Shown piece by piece: positions 9,228 through 18,770 of a stretch of 64,000 bases of DNA. The stretch is taken from the NCBI RefSeq assembly GCF_963676485.1, contig NZ_OY781114.1, forward strand, positions 3,178,501-3,242,500, written 5' to 3'. The notes beneath the pieces were generated by a model. That model was given only the letters and a program-made list of their open reading frames with translations. It ran no database searches and was not told where the DNA came from. Positions within the stretch are counted from its first letter, which is position 1, and the number at the start of each line of letters is the position of its first letter. A program made the position numbers and the translations under genes. This stretch comes from an uncultured Cohaesibacter sp. Its GTDB lineage: Bacteria > Pseudomonadota > Alphaproteobacteria > Rhizobiales > Cohaesibacteraceae.

Positions 9228-10268
9228 ATGAAAGTTTTGAATTACTTGCCTCGCAACATGTATTTTGGACCGGCCAAGGCCACGTCCATTGATTTGTGCG
9301 TTCATCAGCAAAGCGTGAGAAGCGAGCATGATATTCTGGTGGTCTGCGATGAAATCGCGCAGCCCTTTGACGATGTGGCGCTGAGGATGCTTTCTGCTGG
9401 TAGCCGAAAGCAAAAGCTGCAACAGCTAAAATCCATCGTGGCCGAGTTTCAACCTGATCTGATCGTGGTTCAACAGCATGGCCCTACAGCGCAAAATGTC
9501 GCAAAGCTCTTTCGACCAATCCCGGTTATGCTGCATCGGCATAATTTTGAAGATGTAGCAAAACTTTCCTGGTTCAAAAAGTGGCGCCATCAGAAGCGAT
9601 ATGAAGCCTTGCAGGGGCTCATTTTCGTATCAGACACCTGTCGAACGAGCTTTCTGGAGCAATATCCGGCCATTAAAACGCCGCTCTATACGGTCTTTAA
9701 CGGGATTGACTGTTCGCTCTGGAAGGCGGATGCAGACAAGAGAAACGAGATCCTTTTTATTGGACGTATCGAGCCACAGAAGAATGCTCTTCCGGCAGCT
9801 GAGGCGATGGCTCAGTTTGTATCACTGCGGCCAGATTGGTCTGGCTGTCTGGTTGGGGCTTTTAGCGGGCCTGATGCCTATGTTGAAAAGGTGAAGCAGG
9901 TTGTTGCCGGGTGCGAACGCCTCTCTTTACTGGATGGGTTGCCGCATAGCGCCATCAAGGAGCTATTGCAGGAGACCAAAATATCTCTCATTTGTTCGGA
10001 GCGAGAGAGCTTTTGCCTCGTCGCAATTGAATCCTTTGCGGCCGGAGCAGGTGTTGTCTCCACAAAAAATGGAGCCTTACCCGAAACCATCGGCGAGGCC
10101 GGTGTGTTTCTCAAAAGCCTCTCCGTTGAGGATATCACCGCAGGCTTGGTGAAAATGGCCGATGAGCATCAGCATTTTGCGGCTCTTGGGCATCAACAAG
10201 TCCAGAAGTTCGACTTGCAGCAGACCGTTCATAGTCTGGACGACGTATATCGCAGAACTGTCGGATAA
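9228..10268 (+). CDS. Glycosyltransferase family 4
   Basis: GT-B fold transferase of 346 residues. The C-terminal half starts near residue 174 with EILFIGRIEPQKN and holds the ERESFCLVAIESFAAG donor-binding E-x7-E region near residue 262. The N-terminal acceptor domain is less typical. It probably adds one sugar of the repeat unit or core. The donor cannot be told from sequence. It lies 15 bp before the next glycosyltransferase and is likely co-transcribed with it. Confidence 0.85.
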   Translation: MKVLNYLPRNMYFGPAKATSIDLCVHQQSVRSEHDILVVCDEIAQPFDDVALRMLSAGSRKQKLQQLKSIVAEFQPDLIVVQQHGPTAQNVAKLFRPIPVMLHRHNFEDVAKLSWFKKWRHQKRYEALQGLIFVSDTCRTSFLEQYPAIKTPLYTVFNGIDCSLWKADADKRNEILFIGRIEPQKNALPAAEAMAQFVSLRPDWSGCLVGAFSGPDAYVEKVKQVVAGCERLSLLDGLPHSAIKELLQETKISLICSERESFCLVAIESFAAGAGVVSTKNGALPETIGEAGVFLKSLSVEDITAGLVKMADEHQHFAALGHQQVQKFDLQQTVHSLDDVYRRTVG

Positions 10269-10283
10269 GGCGGAAAGCAAATC

Positions 10284-11366
10284 GTGGACATGATGGAAAA
10301 AGCACCCGAAATATCAGTTGTCTTGCCGGTATATAATGGCGAGAAATATATTGAAGATGCGCTGAACAGTATATTGACGCAGGATTTTACTGATTTTGAG
10401 CTGTTGGCCATCAATGACGGATCGATTGATGGCACTCAGGCGATATTGGAGCGGCTGGCTGAGCAGGATGATCGCATCAGGATCCTCTCGCGCGACAATG
10501 ACGGGCTTGTATCCGCTCTCAACTGGGGGCTAGAGGAAGCGCGTGCTCCTCTTATTGCCAGAATGGATGCGGATGATATCTCCTATCCCAATCGCTTTTC
10601 CCGGCAATGGCAATTTCTCAAGGATAATCCTGATATCGGGCTGGTCTTTGCCCAGATGAACAAGATTGATGCACAGGGCAAGTCCATAGGCAAAGTAACC
10701 AATACGCGCCTGTCGCCTCAGGATGTGGCAGCGGCGCTTAGCAAGGGCAATTGTTTGCCGCACCATCCCACTGTGATGGCCCGACGCTCTGAAATGCTGG
10801 CGGCTGGTGGCTATCGGGAGGTCTTCAAAGGGGCTGAGGATCTTGATCTCTGGTATCGCATGAGCAAAAGAACCCGGTTGGCCGGGGTGGCTGATGTGCT
10901 TCTGGATTACCGCCTGCATGATGGACAGGTCACCCAGACATCCATCGTGCGGCAGCGCTTCTCTCAGGATCTTATCATTCTGAGAGCCAAAGAATTGGAT
11001 GCTGGTAGGGATGACCCTTCAAAGGGGTGGGATTCGGTGCCCGCATTTGATTGGGATGCAGGCTCGCCTCAGCTCCGGGATGCACCATCGGATTTGGTGG
11101 CACTCTTTCGCTATTATCATCTGATAGATTGCATCCTGACCCGCAAGGGCATAGGGGCGCTTGCCTCAGAGGATCTTGGCGCTTTGCTTGAAGGGTTGAA
11201 AAGTAAATCTTTCTTTGGCAGCGCCAAGGTACGGCAAGTGCTCGCCCATCATATCACGCAAGAAGCCAAACGGCGCAGGCTTCGCGGGTTGACGCTGAAG
11301 GCGATGCTTTTTGCCCTCAAGACCAACCCGTCCCGCGCTCTTCGGTATGGCTTCAAGCCGTTCTGA
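10284..11366 (+). CDS. Glycosyltransferase family 2
   Basis: GT-A fold transferase of 360 residues. It starts with ISVVLPVYNGEKYIEDAL, followed by the nucleotide-binding NDGS motif, the metal-binding DADD near residue 95 and the GAEDLDLWYRM motif. The extra C-terminal part of about 100 residues is helical and basic. The start is GTG at 10284; ATG codons just downstream (10290, 10293) are alternatives. It is part of the manC-manB-GT run. Confidence 0.88.
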   Translation: MDMMEKAPEISVVLPVYNGEKYIEDALNSILTQDFTDFELLAINDGSIDGTQAILERLAEQDDRIRILSRDNDGLVSALNWGLEEARAPLIARMDADDISYPNRFSRQWQFLKDNPDIGLVFAQMNKIDAQGKSIGKVTNTRLSPQDVAAALSKGNCLPHHPTVMARRSEMLAAGGYREVFKGAEDLDLWYRMSKRTRLAGVADVLLDYRLHDGQVTQTSIVRQRFSQDLIILRAKELDAGRDDPSKGWDSVPAFDWDAGSPQLRDAPSDLVALFRYYHLIDCILTRKGIGALASEDLGALLEGLKSKSFFGSAKVRQVLAHHITQEAKRRRLRGLTLKAMLFALKTNPSRALRYGFKPF

Positions 11367-11421
11367 TCTGGCGGTTGGTCGGAAGGAATATGCTTTGAAT
11401 GCTCTAACGCCTTCATGCAGC

Positions 11422-12219
11422 TCATTTTTTACCTGCATCAGACAAAAGCTGATGCTCATAGATCTTGGCGATGCGCAAGAAGCGTGAGTAAGCATAATTG
11501 TGGGCCAGCACCAGTCCCCAGAAACCATAGCGATAGCTGCGGCGCAGGATGTAGCTTTTAAGAAAGCTGATGGGAAATTCATAGACGAGACGCCAGTGTG
11601 AGATATGCCGCCCCTTGGTGACGATGTCGTCGCGCTGCATGTCGGAATAGCGGTTCATTTTCTCGACGGCCCATTGAACCGAACGAATGGAATAGTGCGC
11701 GATTTTTTCATCGATCTTCTTGATGATCGCATCTTTCTCGGGTCTCACCGTGTCGTGCACGGTGGATTCGGAGAAGCGGCCTTTTTTTCGGTTATAGAGC
11801 CGATATTGCCAATAGCCGTAAGCCCATTTTTTCGGCTTGTCTTCATGGGCGAAGACATCAAGGATCTCGATCTTGTAGATGTCTGCGTTCGGGTTTTGAG
11901 CAAAAATAGAGCGAATTTTGTCGCGCAGTTCCGGGGTGACAACCTCATCTGCATCAATATTCAAAAGCCAGTCGTTACGACACAGATCTTCACCAAAGCG
12001 CTTCTGCCGCCCGTAGCCCGGCCATGGGTTGAAGTGAACTTTTGCCCCCAAAGCCTCTGCTCGCTCGGTCGTGCTGTCGGTAGAGCCGGAATCAACGACG
12101 ATCACCTCATCAACCCAATTGATGACGCTGAGAATGGCCTTTTCTATCCGGTCTTCTTCATTGAGCGTAATGATGAAGGCTGAGACGGGAAGGGACGTTT
12201 CTTCTTTTGAATTCTGCAT
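11422..12219 (-). CDS. WaaE/KdtX-like glycosyltransferase family 2 (LPS core)
   Basis: Protein of 265 residues with the WaaE-type pattern: FIITLNEEDRIEKAI, VDEVIVVDSGSTDST, NPWPGYGRQKRFG, then NIDADEVVTPEL and a C-terminal hydrophobic, aromatic stretch. WaaE proteins add glucose to inner-core heptose. The start at 12219 gives the usual family length; the GTG at 12294 would add 25 unlike residues. It is transcribed opposite to all neighbours in the locus. This points to core LPS rather than a private capsule. Confidence 0.85.
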   Translation of the reverse strand: MQNSKEETSLPVSAFIITLNEEDRIEKAILSVINWVDEVIVVDSGSTDSTTERAEALGAKVHFNPWPGYGRQKRFGEDLCRNDWLLNIDADEVVTPELRDKIRSIFAQNPNADIYKIEILDVFAHEDKPKKWAYGYWQYRLYNRKKGRFSESTVHDTVRPEKDAIIKKIDEKIAHYSIRSVQWAVEKMNRYSDMQRDDIVTKGRHISHWRLVYEFPISFLKSYILRRSYRYGFWGLVLAHNYAYSRFLRIAKIYEHQLLSDAGKK

Positions 12220-12656
12220 GCAAACGCTCTTTGGTACCGCGTGTCCGGATTGATCTTTGCGGATGATAGTGCCCTTTGGGAATACTCCAGACACCCAAGG
12301 GGTAGAGCGTCCGAGAATAGACTATTTGCTTCAGGGCTGTCATCCATTGAATAGCGATAATTGGGGCTTGAAAAGCAGAACTCCCCAGTTGGAATGGCCT
12401 TGCAAATACAAATGCAAACAGGCTTTGCTCAAAGCTTGGCTTAATGGGTGACAGGTTGATGGGAGTCGGTCTATGATCGCGCCAACTTAGCCATGGGCGC
12501 GCCGATATGGTTTGCCCACAGCTCCATATTTTAGCTGGAGCTGGACTTGGAAAACAAAGACAACCTTTGGCTGGTAAATGGGGCCGACCTTCGCTGCGTT
12601 AGGCGCGCGTTGAGCCTTTTCACTGGCCGACACATTAGAATTTGAAGAGGGCAAAG
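12220..12656. other. Divergent intergenic region, polysaccharide locus
   Basis: This 437-bp gap lies between the leftward WaaE-like gene and rightward gmd and must hold promoters for both. I see no convincing -35/-10 pair, no JUMPstart element and no conserved ORF. The gmd ribosome site GAGGG lies just before its ATG at 12657. Confidence 0.5.
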
Positions 12657-13778
12657 ATGACAAAACGGGCGCTTATTACCGGTGTCACTGGACAGGACGG
12701 GTCATATCTCGCCGAATTCCTGCTTGAAAAAGGCTATGAGGTCCATGGTATTAAACGCCGAGCCTCCTCTTTCAATACGCAGCGTATCGATCATATTTTC
12801 GAAGATCCGCATACTGATAATGTGCGTTTCAAGCTGCACTATGGTGACCTTACCGATAGCTCGAACCTGACACGCATCCTGCAGGAAGTGCAGCCCGATG
12901 AGGTTTATAACCTTGCGGCCCAAAGTCACGTGGCTGTCAGCTTTGAAAGCCCGGAATATACCGCAGATGTAGACGCGACCGGCACTTTGCGACTGCTTGA
13001 AGCCATACGCTTTCTCGGACTGGAGAAAAAGACACGCTTTTATCAGGCGTCTACCTCCGAGCTTTATGGCCTTGTTCAGGAAACCCCTCAGACAGAGACC
13101 ACGCCGTTCCATCCGCGCTCACCTTATGCTGTCGCCAAGCTTTACGCCTACTGGATCACGGTCAATTATCGCGAAGCCTACGGGATGTATGCCTGCAACG
13201 GCATCCTGTTCAACCACGAATCGCCACGTCGTGGCGAGACCTTCGTGACCCGCAAGATCACCCGCGGTCTTGCCAATATCGCGCAAGGGCTGGAGTCTTG
13301 CCTTTATATGGGCAATATCGATGCTCTGAGGGATTGGGGGCATGCGAAGGATTATGTCCGTATGCAATGGATGATGTTGCAGCAGGATCAGCCCGATGAT
13401 TTCGTCATAGCGACCGGCGTGCAATATTCCGTACGCGAGTTTATCAAATGGTCTGCGGCGGAGTTGGGTATTACCATCCGCTTTGAAGGGGAAGGGCTCA
13501 AAGAGGTCGGGATTGTAGATGCCATCTCTGGGAATGACGCCCCTTCACTCAAGGTCGGGGATGAAATCGTGCGTATCGATCCGCGCTATTTCCGTCCCGC
13601 CGAAGTGGCAACCCTCTTGGGCAATCCGGCCAAGGCCAAGGACAAGCTGGGATGGGTGCCGGAGATTACCGTGCAGGAAATGTGCTCCGAAATGGTTGCC
13701 AACGACCTCAAGAATGCTCGCCGCGCACGGCTCTTGCGCGACCATGGGCTGGAGCTGCCCGTGTGCACTGAAAGCTAA
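12657..13778 (+). CDS. gmd: GDP-mannose 4,6-dehydratase
   Basis: Enzyme of 373 residues, the same length as E. coli Gmd, when started at the ATG at 12657 with GAGGG upstream. It shows [14 protein letters not shown], the [18 protein letters not shown]-binding segment, STSELYG and [12 protein letters not shown] (catalytic Tyr near residue 155), and [17 protein letters not shown]. It converts GDP-mannose to GDP-4-keto-6-deoxymannose, the branch point for fucose, colitose and perosamine. It is 5 bp from the next gene. Confidence 0.97.
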   Translation: MTKRALITGVTGQDGSYLAEFLLEKGYEVHGIKRRASSFNTQRIDHIFEDPHTDNVRFKLHYGDLTDSSNLTRILQEVQPDEVYNLAAQSHVAVSFESPEYTADVDATGTLRLLEAIRFLGLEKKTRFYQASTSELYGLVQETPQTETTPFHPRSPYAVAKLYAYWITVNYREAYGMYACNGILFNHESPRRGETFVTRKITRGLANIAQGLESCLYMGNIDALRDWGHAKDYVRMQWMMLQQDQPDDFVIATGVQYSVREFIKWSAAELGITIRFEGEGLKEVGIVDAISGNDAPSLKVGDEIVRIDPRYFRPAEVATLLGNPAKAKDKLGWVPEITVQEMCSEMVANDLKNARRARLLRDHGLELPVCTES

Positions 13779-13783
13779 TATCC

Positions 13784-14716
13784 ATGACAAAGAAAACACT
13801 GCTTCTTACCGGTGGTTCCGGTATGGTAGGGCGCAATATTCTCGAGCACCCGGCTGCCAGTGACTGGACAATCCTCGCGCCCGGTTCCAAAGAGCTCGAC
13901 CTGACGGATGCCAGAGCTGTCGATGCCTATCTTGCTGCACATATACCTGATCTTGTGATCCATGCTGCCGGGCAGGTGGGTGGGATTCAAGCCAATATGG
14001 CTCATCCGGTCGCATTTCTGGAACGCAACATGGCCATTGGCCGCAATATCATCATGGCAGCGCATAAGGCCGGTGTGCGGAACTTTCTCAATCTGGCTTC
14101 TACCTGCATGTATCCTAGAGCTGCGGAAAATCCACTGCGCGAAGACATGATACTCATGGGTGAGTTGGAGCCGACCAACGAGGGCTATGCCCTTGCCAAA
14201 ATCATGGCGACCCGTCTATGCCAATATATTCGCCGTGAAGATGCGAGCGCAAACTACAAGACCATCATTCCGTGCAATCTTTTCGGGCGTTATGACAAAT
14301 TCGACCCCAAGCATTCCCATCTTTTGCCAGCGATCATTCACAAAGTGCATATGGCCAAGGAAAATGGCGAGGCGACGGTCGAGATCTGGGGCGATGGTAC
14401 GGCGCGTCGCGAATTCATGTATGCCGGTGACCTCGCTGATGCCGTCATGAAGGCGTCCGCTGATATCGAGACCTTGCCCGAGCTGATGAATTGCGGCCTT
14501 GGCCACGATCACGAAATCAATACCTATTATCAGAGCGTTGCCGATGTTATCGGGTGGGAAGGGGACTTTACCCATGATCTTTCCAGACCCGTGGGCATGA
14601 AGCAGAAGCTTTGCGCAACGGACCGCCAAACCGATTGGGGGTGGTCGGCATCGACCGCGCTGGTTGATGGAATCCGTGCGACCTATGAATTTTATCTCAA
14701 TGAGGCTACGAAATGA
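13784..14716 (+). CDS. GDP-L-colitose synthase / GDP-L-fucose synthase family epimerase-reductase
   Basis: Extended SDR of 310 residues with the LLTGGSGMVGRNIL cofactor site, the Ser-Thr-Cys active-site triplet at 106-108 (STCMYP), Tyr135 and Lys139 (GYALAK), and a His-Ser-His segment in DPKHSHLLPA. These match the Fcl residues for 3,5-epimerisation and 4-reduction. Fcl and ColC share this fold. The coding overlap with a ColD-type gene makes ColC (GDP-L-colitose synthase) the better reading, but sequence alone does not settle it. Confidence 0.85.
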   Translation: MTKKTLLLTGGSGMVGRNILEHPAASDWTILAPGSKELDLTDARAVDAYLAAHIPDLVIHAAGQVGGIQANMAHPVAFLERNMAIGRNIIMAAHKAGVRNFLNLASTCMYPRAAENPLREDMILMGELEPTNEGYALAKIMATRLCQYIRREDASANYKTIIPCNLFGRYDKFDPKHSHLLPAIIHKVHMAKENGEATVEIWGDGTARREFMYAGDLADAVMKASADIETLPELMNCGLGHDHEINTYYQSVADVIGWEGDFTHDLSRPVGMKQKLCATDRQTDWGWSASTALVDGIRATYEFYLNEATK

Positions 14717-15885
14717 GTATCCGTTTTCCGCTTGCCACCTCTTCCTGGGATCAGAAAGAGCTGGATGCCATTCAACGCGTTGTTGCGTCAGACCGTTATT
14801 CCATGGGCAATGAAGTGGCCCATTTCGAGCAGCGCTTTGCGGATTATTTCGGCTCGAAATATGCTGTCATGGTCAATTCGGGCTCTTCGGCTAATCTGTT
14901 GATGACTGCTGCTTTGGCCTTTACCAAAAATCCCCAATACAAGTTGTCTCGGGGCGACGAAATCATCGTGCCTGCGGTGAGCTGGTCGACGACCTATTAT
15001 CCGCTCAATCAATATGGACTGCATCTCAAATTCGTCGATATCGATCTGGAAACCCTCAATTATGATCTTGAGGCGCTGAAAGAGGCGGTCAGCGATAAAA
15101 CGCGGGCGATTATGGCGGTCAACCTGCTTGGCAATCCGAATGATTTTGCAGAGATCAACCGGATCATCGGTGACCGGGATATTGTTGTCATTGAGGATAA
15201 TTGTGAATCGATGGGCGCAACATTCGGCGGCAAGCAGGCAGGTACCTTTGGCGTGATGGGGTCCTTCTCCTGTTTCTTCTCGCACCATATCTCCACCATG
15301 GAAGGCGGCGTTGTGGTGACTGATGATGAGGAGCTTTATCATGTCATGCTGGTGCTGCGAGCCCATGGCTGGACGCGCAATCTGCCCAAGTTCAATCAGG
15401 TAACGGGAGAGAAATCTGACGATCCCTTTGAGGAGAGCTTCCGGTTTGTCCTGCCTGGTTACAATTTACGGCCGCTGGAAATGTCCGGTGCCTTGGGGAT
15501 TGAGCAGTTGGACAAACTACCCGCGCTCATCGAGGGGAGACGGGCGAATGCGGCGCTGGTGCAAAAGCAACTGTCTGATCATCCGGTCTTTATGATCCAG
15601 AAGGAAATCGGAGCGGCCAGTTGGTTCGGCTTCTCGCTTGTGATCCGCCCTGATGTGGAGGTTTCCCGAGCGTCTCTGGTCAAAGCCCTCGTTGCTGCTG
15701 GTTTTGAATGTCGCCCCATCGTTGCGGGCAACTTCGCCAGAAATGAAGTGATGCAGTATTTTGATTATTCGATCCATCAGGATTTGAAAAATGCCGATTA
15801 TATCGACCAGCATGGGCTGTTTGTCGGTAATCACCATTACCCGATCCCAGAGGCTGTTGAAGCCTTGTCGCAGTTGATGCGATGA
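14713..15885 (+). CDS. colD: GDP-4-keto-6-deoxy-D-mannose 3-dehydratase (ColD)
   Basis: DegT/DnrJ/EryC1/StrS-fold PLP protein of 390 residues. It closely matches ColD from memory: PAVSWSTTYYPL near residue 88, EDNCESMGATF near 161, and FSHHISTMEGG with His191 where aminotransferases have the Schiff-base Lys. RAHGWTRNLPK and ECRPIVAGNF follow. In ColD this His makes the enzyme a 3-dehydratase instead of an aminotransferase. ATG overlaps the preceding stop (ATGA), so translation is coupled to the ColC/Fcl gene. Confidence 0.9.
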   Translation: MSIRFPLATSSWDQKELDAIQRVVASDRYSMGNEVAHFEQRFADYFGSKYAVMVNSGSSANLLMTAALAFTKNPQYKLSRGDEIIVPAVSWSTTYYPLNQYGLHLKFVDIDLETLNYDLEALKEAVSDKTRAIMAVNLLGNPNDFAEINRIIGDRDIVVIEDNCESMGATFGGKQAGTFGVMGSFSCFFSHHISTMEGGVVVTDDEELYHVMLVLRAHGWTRNLPKFNQVTGEKSDDPFEESFRFVLPGYNLRPLEMSGALGIEQLDKLPALIEGRRANAALVQKQLSDHPVFMIQKEIGAASWFGFSLVIRPDVEVSRASLVKALVAAGFECRPIVAGNFARNEVMQYFDYSIHQDLKNADYIDQHGLFVGNHHYPIPEAVEALSQLMR

Positions 15886-15896
15886 ACCGGATATGA

Positions 15897-15932
15897 CCTT
15901 CCCCGACAAGTGGTGCCCCTGTGCGGGGAAGG
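15897..15932 (+). terminator. Hairpin between convergent colD and pectinesterase genes
   Basis: A 9-bp perfect stem (CCTTCCCCG/CGGGGAAGG) with an 18-nt loop lies 12 bp after the colD stop. No U-run follows directly. It is placed to end transcription from either side of this convergent junction. Confidence 0.45.
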
Positions 15933-15971
15933 CTGAGCGCTTCCGTTTTACTGTCTTTCATGCATTGGGGC

Positions 15972-17429
15972 TTAGCTGTTGCCATATTCGGCAATGAAGG
16001 GCAGGGGTGCGTCTTTGTTGCTATAGGAAAGCCCTTCTGCTTCCAGCCAGTCTGCCAGATGGTGATTGAAATCCCTTATTCCATATTGCACGGGGCGGAA
16101 GCGCGGCGCCCATGGGGCTGGATGATAGGTGCCATCAGCATCGAATGATCCGCCGTTCCAGTCTGTCCATGGGGCCAAGGGATTGATATGCGCGCCAATC
16201 CGGCTATGCAGCACGGCGACCTTACCGACCGCTTCCAGTGTTTTAAGCGCAATGGTGCCAATGGGCTCTTCATAATGGGAGACCTCCCCCAGTGTGCAAC
16301 GATAGCCCGGTACAGGCGTGGGGCCGTATGGGGTTGCGCGCACGCGCTCGAACCATTGCCGACCAAGAGAAAAGCATCCCTGTTTTGCCGCTTCACTTTC
16401 ATCATGGGTGAAGGTGCAATCCCAGAAGACGATACCATAAGGAATATGGATGTTGGTGCTGGGTGCAGCAACATAAGTGTCTGTAGTGCGGGCCCCTTTG
16501 GAGCGGATTTCGCAATGGTCGAAAAAGGCTGTGCTGTTGCCAAAAATGAAATCGACGTCGCCCTCGATATAGCAATTTTTATAGTAGGATTTGACTGTTA
16601 CGCGTGGTTCATTGGTCTTGAAATAGAGTGTATCCTGATCGCCTATCAGGCGGACATTTTCAAACAAAACCCGATCGGCTGCATCCACGAGCACGGCAAC
16701 GGCCTGATGCTGGCCGTGAGAAAGCTGTCCCTTTTCGTTGCGGGTGACATTTGCCTGATCTGCGATGTCCGGTGTGATGCGGTCTTCGTTATAGCTGTTC
16801 TTGACGCTGAGATTCAGCGCCTCGAAGCCATCATTGCGGATGCGCATGACGCATGAATTGGTGGTGCCAATGTCGAAATCACCACGGGCCGAAATCTCTT
16901 CGAACATCGCCTTTATGCTTTCCTCTGTGTGGTGGAAAGCCGCACAGAAACGCATTGTATAGGCATCTGCGGTAAGGCCCTGATCAATGTCGACCGAGAT
17001 CACAGTTTTGCTCGCATCCTTGTCGCGGCCATAGAGTGTGATGGGCACTTTCTGTCCGTTGACTTCCAGCGCAGGGATATAGACCAGCTCATTATAGGTG
17101 CCCGGGGCGACCTCGATAAAGATGCGCTTTGTCAGCCCTTTGCTTTTGGCCTCGGAAGTCGCATGGCTGATGGCCTGTTGGATGGAGGCAAAGCAATCCG
17201 GCTTGCCCATGTCGCCCGGGTCTACACGATAATCGGGCTCCAGGTTACGTGTTGCCCCCTGAAGGGCAGGGGCAATCGGGTCCCAGTCCGCAATGGATAC
17301 CGCATCAGATGTCGCGCTTCCTTCGGGCGCTCTGTCATGGCTGAGGACCATTGCGGGGCGGTAGAGCTTTGCCATGTCTTTGGTCATCTGCGGGCGTGTC
17401 GGAGTGTTGGCGATGGACTGGTTTGTCAT
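15972..17429 (-). CDS. Pectinesterase-family protein
   Basis: Protein of 485 residues with the right-handed beta-helix pectin methylesterase signatures: FIEVAPGTYNELVYI near residue 90, GDQDTLYFK, and GDVDFIFGNSTAFFDHCEI near residue 290 with the catalytic Asp. I see no signal peptide, so the protein would be cytoplasmic or the start is wrong. It resembles the PemB/YbhC branch, some members of which have weak or no pectin activity. It lies 57 bp after an HlyD gene on the same strand. Confidence 0.8.
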   Translation of the reverse strand: MTNQSIANTPTRPQMTKDMAKLYRPAMVLSHDRAPEGSATSDAVSIADWDPIAPALQGATRNLEPDYRVDPGDMGKPDCFASIQQAISHATSEAKSKGLTKRIFIEVAPGTYNELVYIPALEVNGQKVPITLYGRDKDASKTVISVDIDQGLTADAYTMRFCAAFHHTEESIKAMFEEISARGDFDIGTTNSCVMRIRNDGFEALNLSVKNSYNEDRITPDIADQANVTRNEKGQLSHGQHQAVAVLVDAADRVLFENVRLIGDQDTLYFKTNEPRVTVKSYYKNCYIEGDVDFIFGNSTAFFDHCEIRSKGARTTDTYVAAPSTNIHIPYGIVFWDCTFTHDESEAAKQGCFSLGRQWFERVRATPYGPTPVPGYRCTLGEVSHYEEPIGTIALKTLEAVGKVAVLHSRIGAHINPLAPWTDWNGGSFDADGTYHPAPWAPRFRPVQYGIRDFNHHLADWLEAEGLSYSNKDAPLPFIAEYGNS

Positions 17430-17486
17430 TCTTGGGCCTTTGGTGACTTGATTGCTGCCATTTACTCGGAGGAGATGGCCTCCTCT

Positions 17487-18710
17487 TTACTGCACCATTC
17501 TGCGCACCACCTTGGCGCCATCGGCGAGGCCTGCGGATGGATAGAGGATGACTTTGTCTCCCGCGTTCAGACCTTCAAGAATTTGCGCTGAAATGCCATT
17601 GTCTTTTCCGACCTTTACACGGGTTTGATGTGCAGTTTTGTCCACGACCCTGAAGACAGCCCATGTCTCGCCATCCCTAAACAGCGCGTTGGAGGGAATA
17701 AGCAGGGTCTTGTCTGCTGACCAGATGGCGATTTGGACTTCAACCCGATAGCCGTGGCCAAGTTTTTCGCGCTCGCTTCTGGGGCTCGTGAAGCGGATGA
17801 TGGCCTTGACGCGTTGTTCTTCCACGCCGAGGGAGGAATATTTGGTGTAGCCCCATGGCTCGACCCGATCAACGACGCCTTCTAGTTCCTTGGCTCCGCC
17901 CCAATCCTCGATCATGACGCGGTCGCCGGGGGTGACCTGAACGGCATCGGTGGAAAGCAATTCCACGACAACCTCGAGATCATGATCGATGTTGCCGATT
18001 TCCATGATGTCGGTGCCCGCCGATAGGGTGGTCTCACTCCTCTGCATGACGCGCAGCACGGTGCCTGTGGCCGGAGCGGTGAGGGGAACGGAAGAAGAGG
18101 AGGAACCATTCGCGTCGGATGTATCCTGGTCAAAGCCGATAAGCCGGGCGCGGGCATTGTCCAGCTCAGCCGTCCTTACGGCGATCACGGCTTCAGCATT
18201 GTCTCTGGCGGCGCTGGCTGAGCGATATTCCGCTTCGGCGCGATCCAATGCAGCCTTGCTGGCGGTATCCTTTTCCGTGAGCGTGCGTGTGCGGTCCAGC
18301 TCCTGTGTGGCCAGATCCAGATCGGATTTGGCCTTGTTGAGATCAGCCTTTGCGACCCGTAGGGTGGCTTCTGCTGCGCTCACCGAGGCGCGGGCCTGTT
18401 CGCGGGTTTTGATATCCAGCATGGCAGGGCTGGCGGGGCGCATCTGGGCAATGACGGTCTCACCCTTGAGCACAGGGTCGCCGGGCTCCACTTCCACGCG
18501 CAGCAGGCGGCCTGCAACAGGGCTTGAAACCACATAGGCATCATGCACGCGGGTGAAGCCCTCTTCGTTGACAGTGATCTGCATGGCCCCAATCTTCGCT
18601 TCGCCCATATCCACCGGGATGGGGCGTGGCCAGAAGGCATAAGCCAGCGCCGTCACGAAGAGAAGCGCTGCCGTGATGGCGAAATAGGACCGGGATCTTT
18701 TTCTGGCCAT
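17487..18710 (-). CDS. HlyD-family periplasmic adaptor (MacA-like)
   Basis: Protein of 407 residues: N-terminal basic signal-anchor (FAITAALLFVTALAYAFWP), a biotinyl-lipoyl half near residue 60 (SSPVAGRLLRVEVEPGDPV), a long Ala/Glu/Arg-rich coiled-coil hairpin at about 105-195, the second lipoyl half (APATGTVLRVMQ) and beta-barrel domains. Adaptors of this type join an inner-membrane pump to an outer-membrane channel. It lies downstream of the FtsX-like permease and LolD-like ATPase, so the three likely form one MacAB-like exporter. No outer-membrane channel gene is present here. Confidence 0.88.
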   Translation of the reverse strand: MARKRSRSYFAITAALLFVTALAYAFWPRPIPVDMGEAKIGAMQITVNEEGFTRVHDAYVVSSPVAGRLLRVEVEPGDPVLKGETVIAQMRPASPAMLDIKTREQARASVSAAEATLRVAKADLNKAKSDLDLATQELDRTRTLTEKDTASKAALDRAEAEYRSASAARDNAEAVIAVRTAELDNARARLIGFDQDTSDANGSSSSSVPLTAPATGTVLRVMQRSETTLSAGTDIMEIGNIDHDLEVVVELLSTDAVQVTPGDRVMIEDWGGAKELEGVVDRVEPWGYTKYSSLGVEEQRVKAIIRFTSPRSEREKLGHGYRVEVQIAIWSADKTLLIPSNALFRDGETWAVFRVVDKTAHQTRVKVGKDNGISAQILEGLNAGDKVILYPSAGLADGAKVVRRMVQ

Positions 18711-18770
18711 GACTGTTAGCCCTTTCGGTTTGGGATTGCCGCTGATTTCATGTTCATTTCCTCCCTTTCT

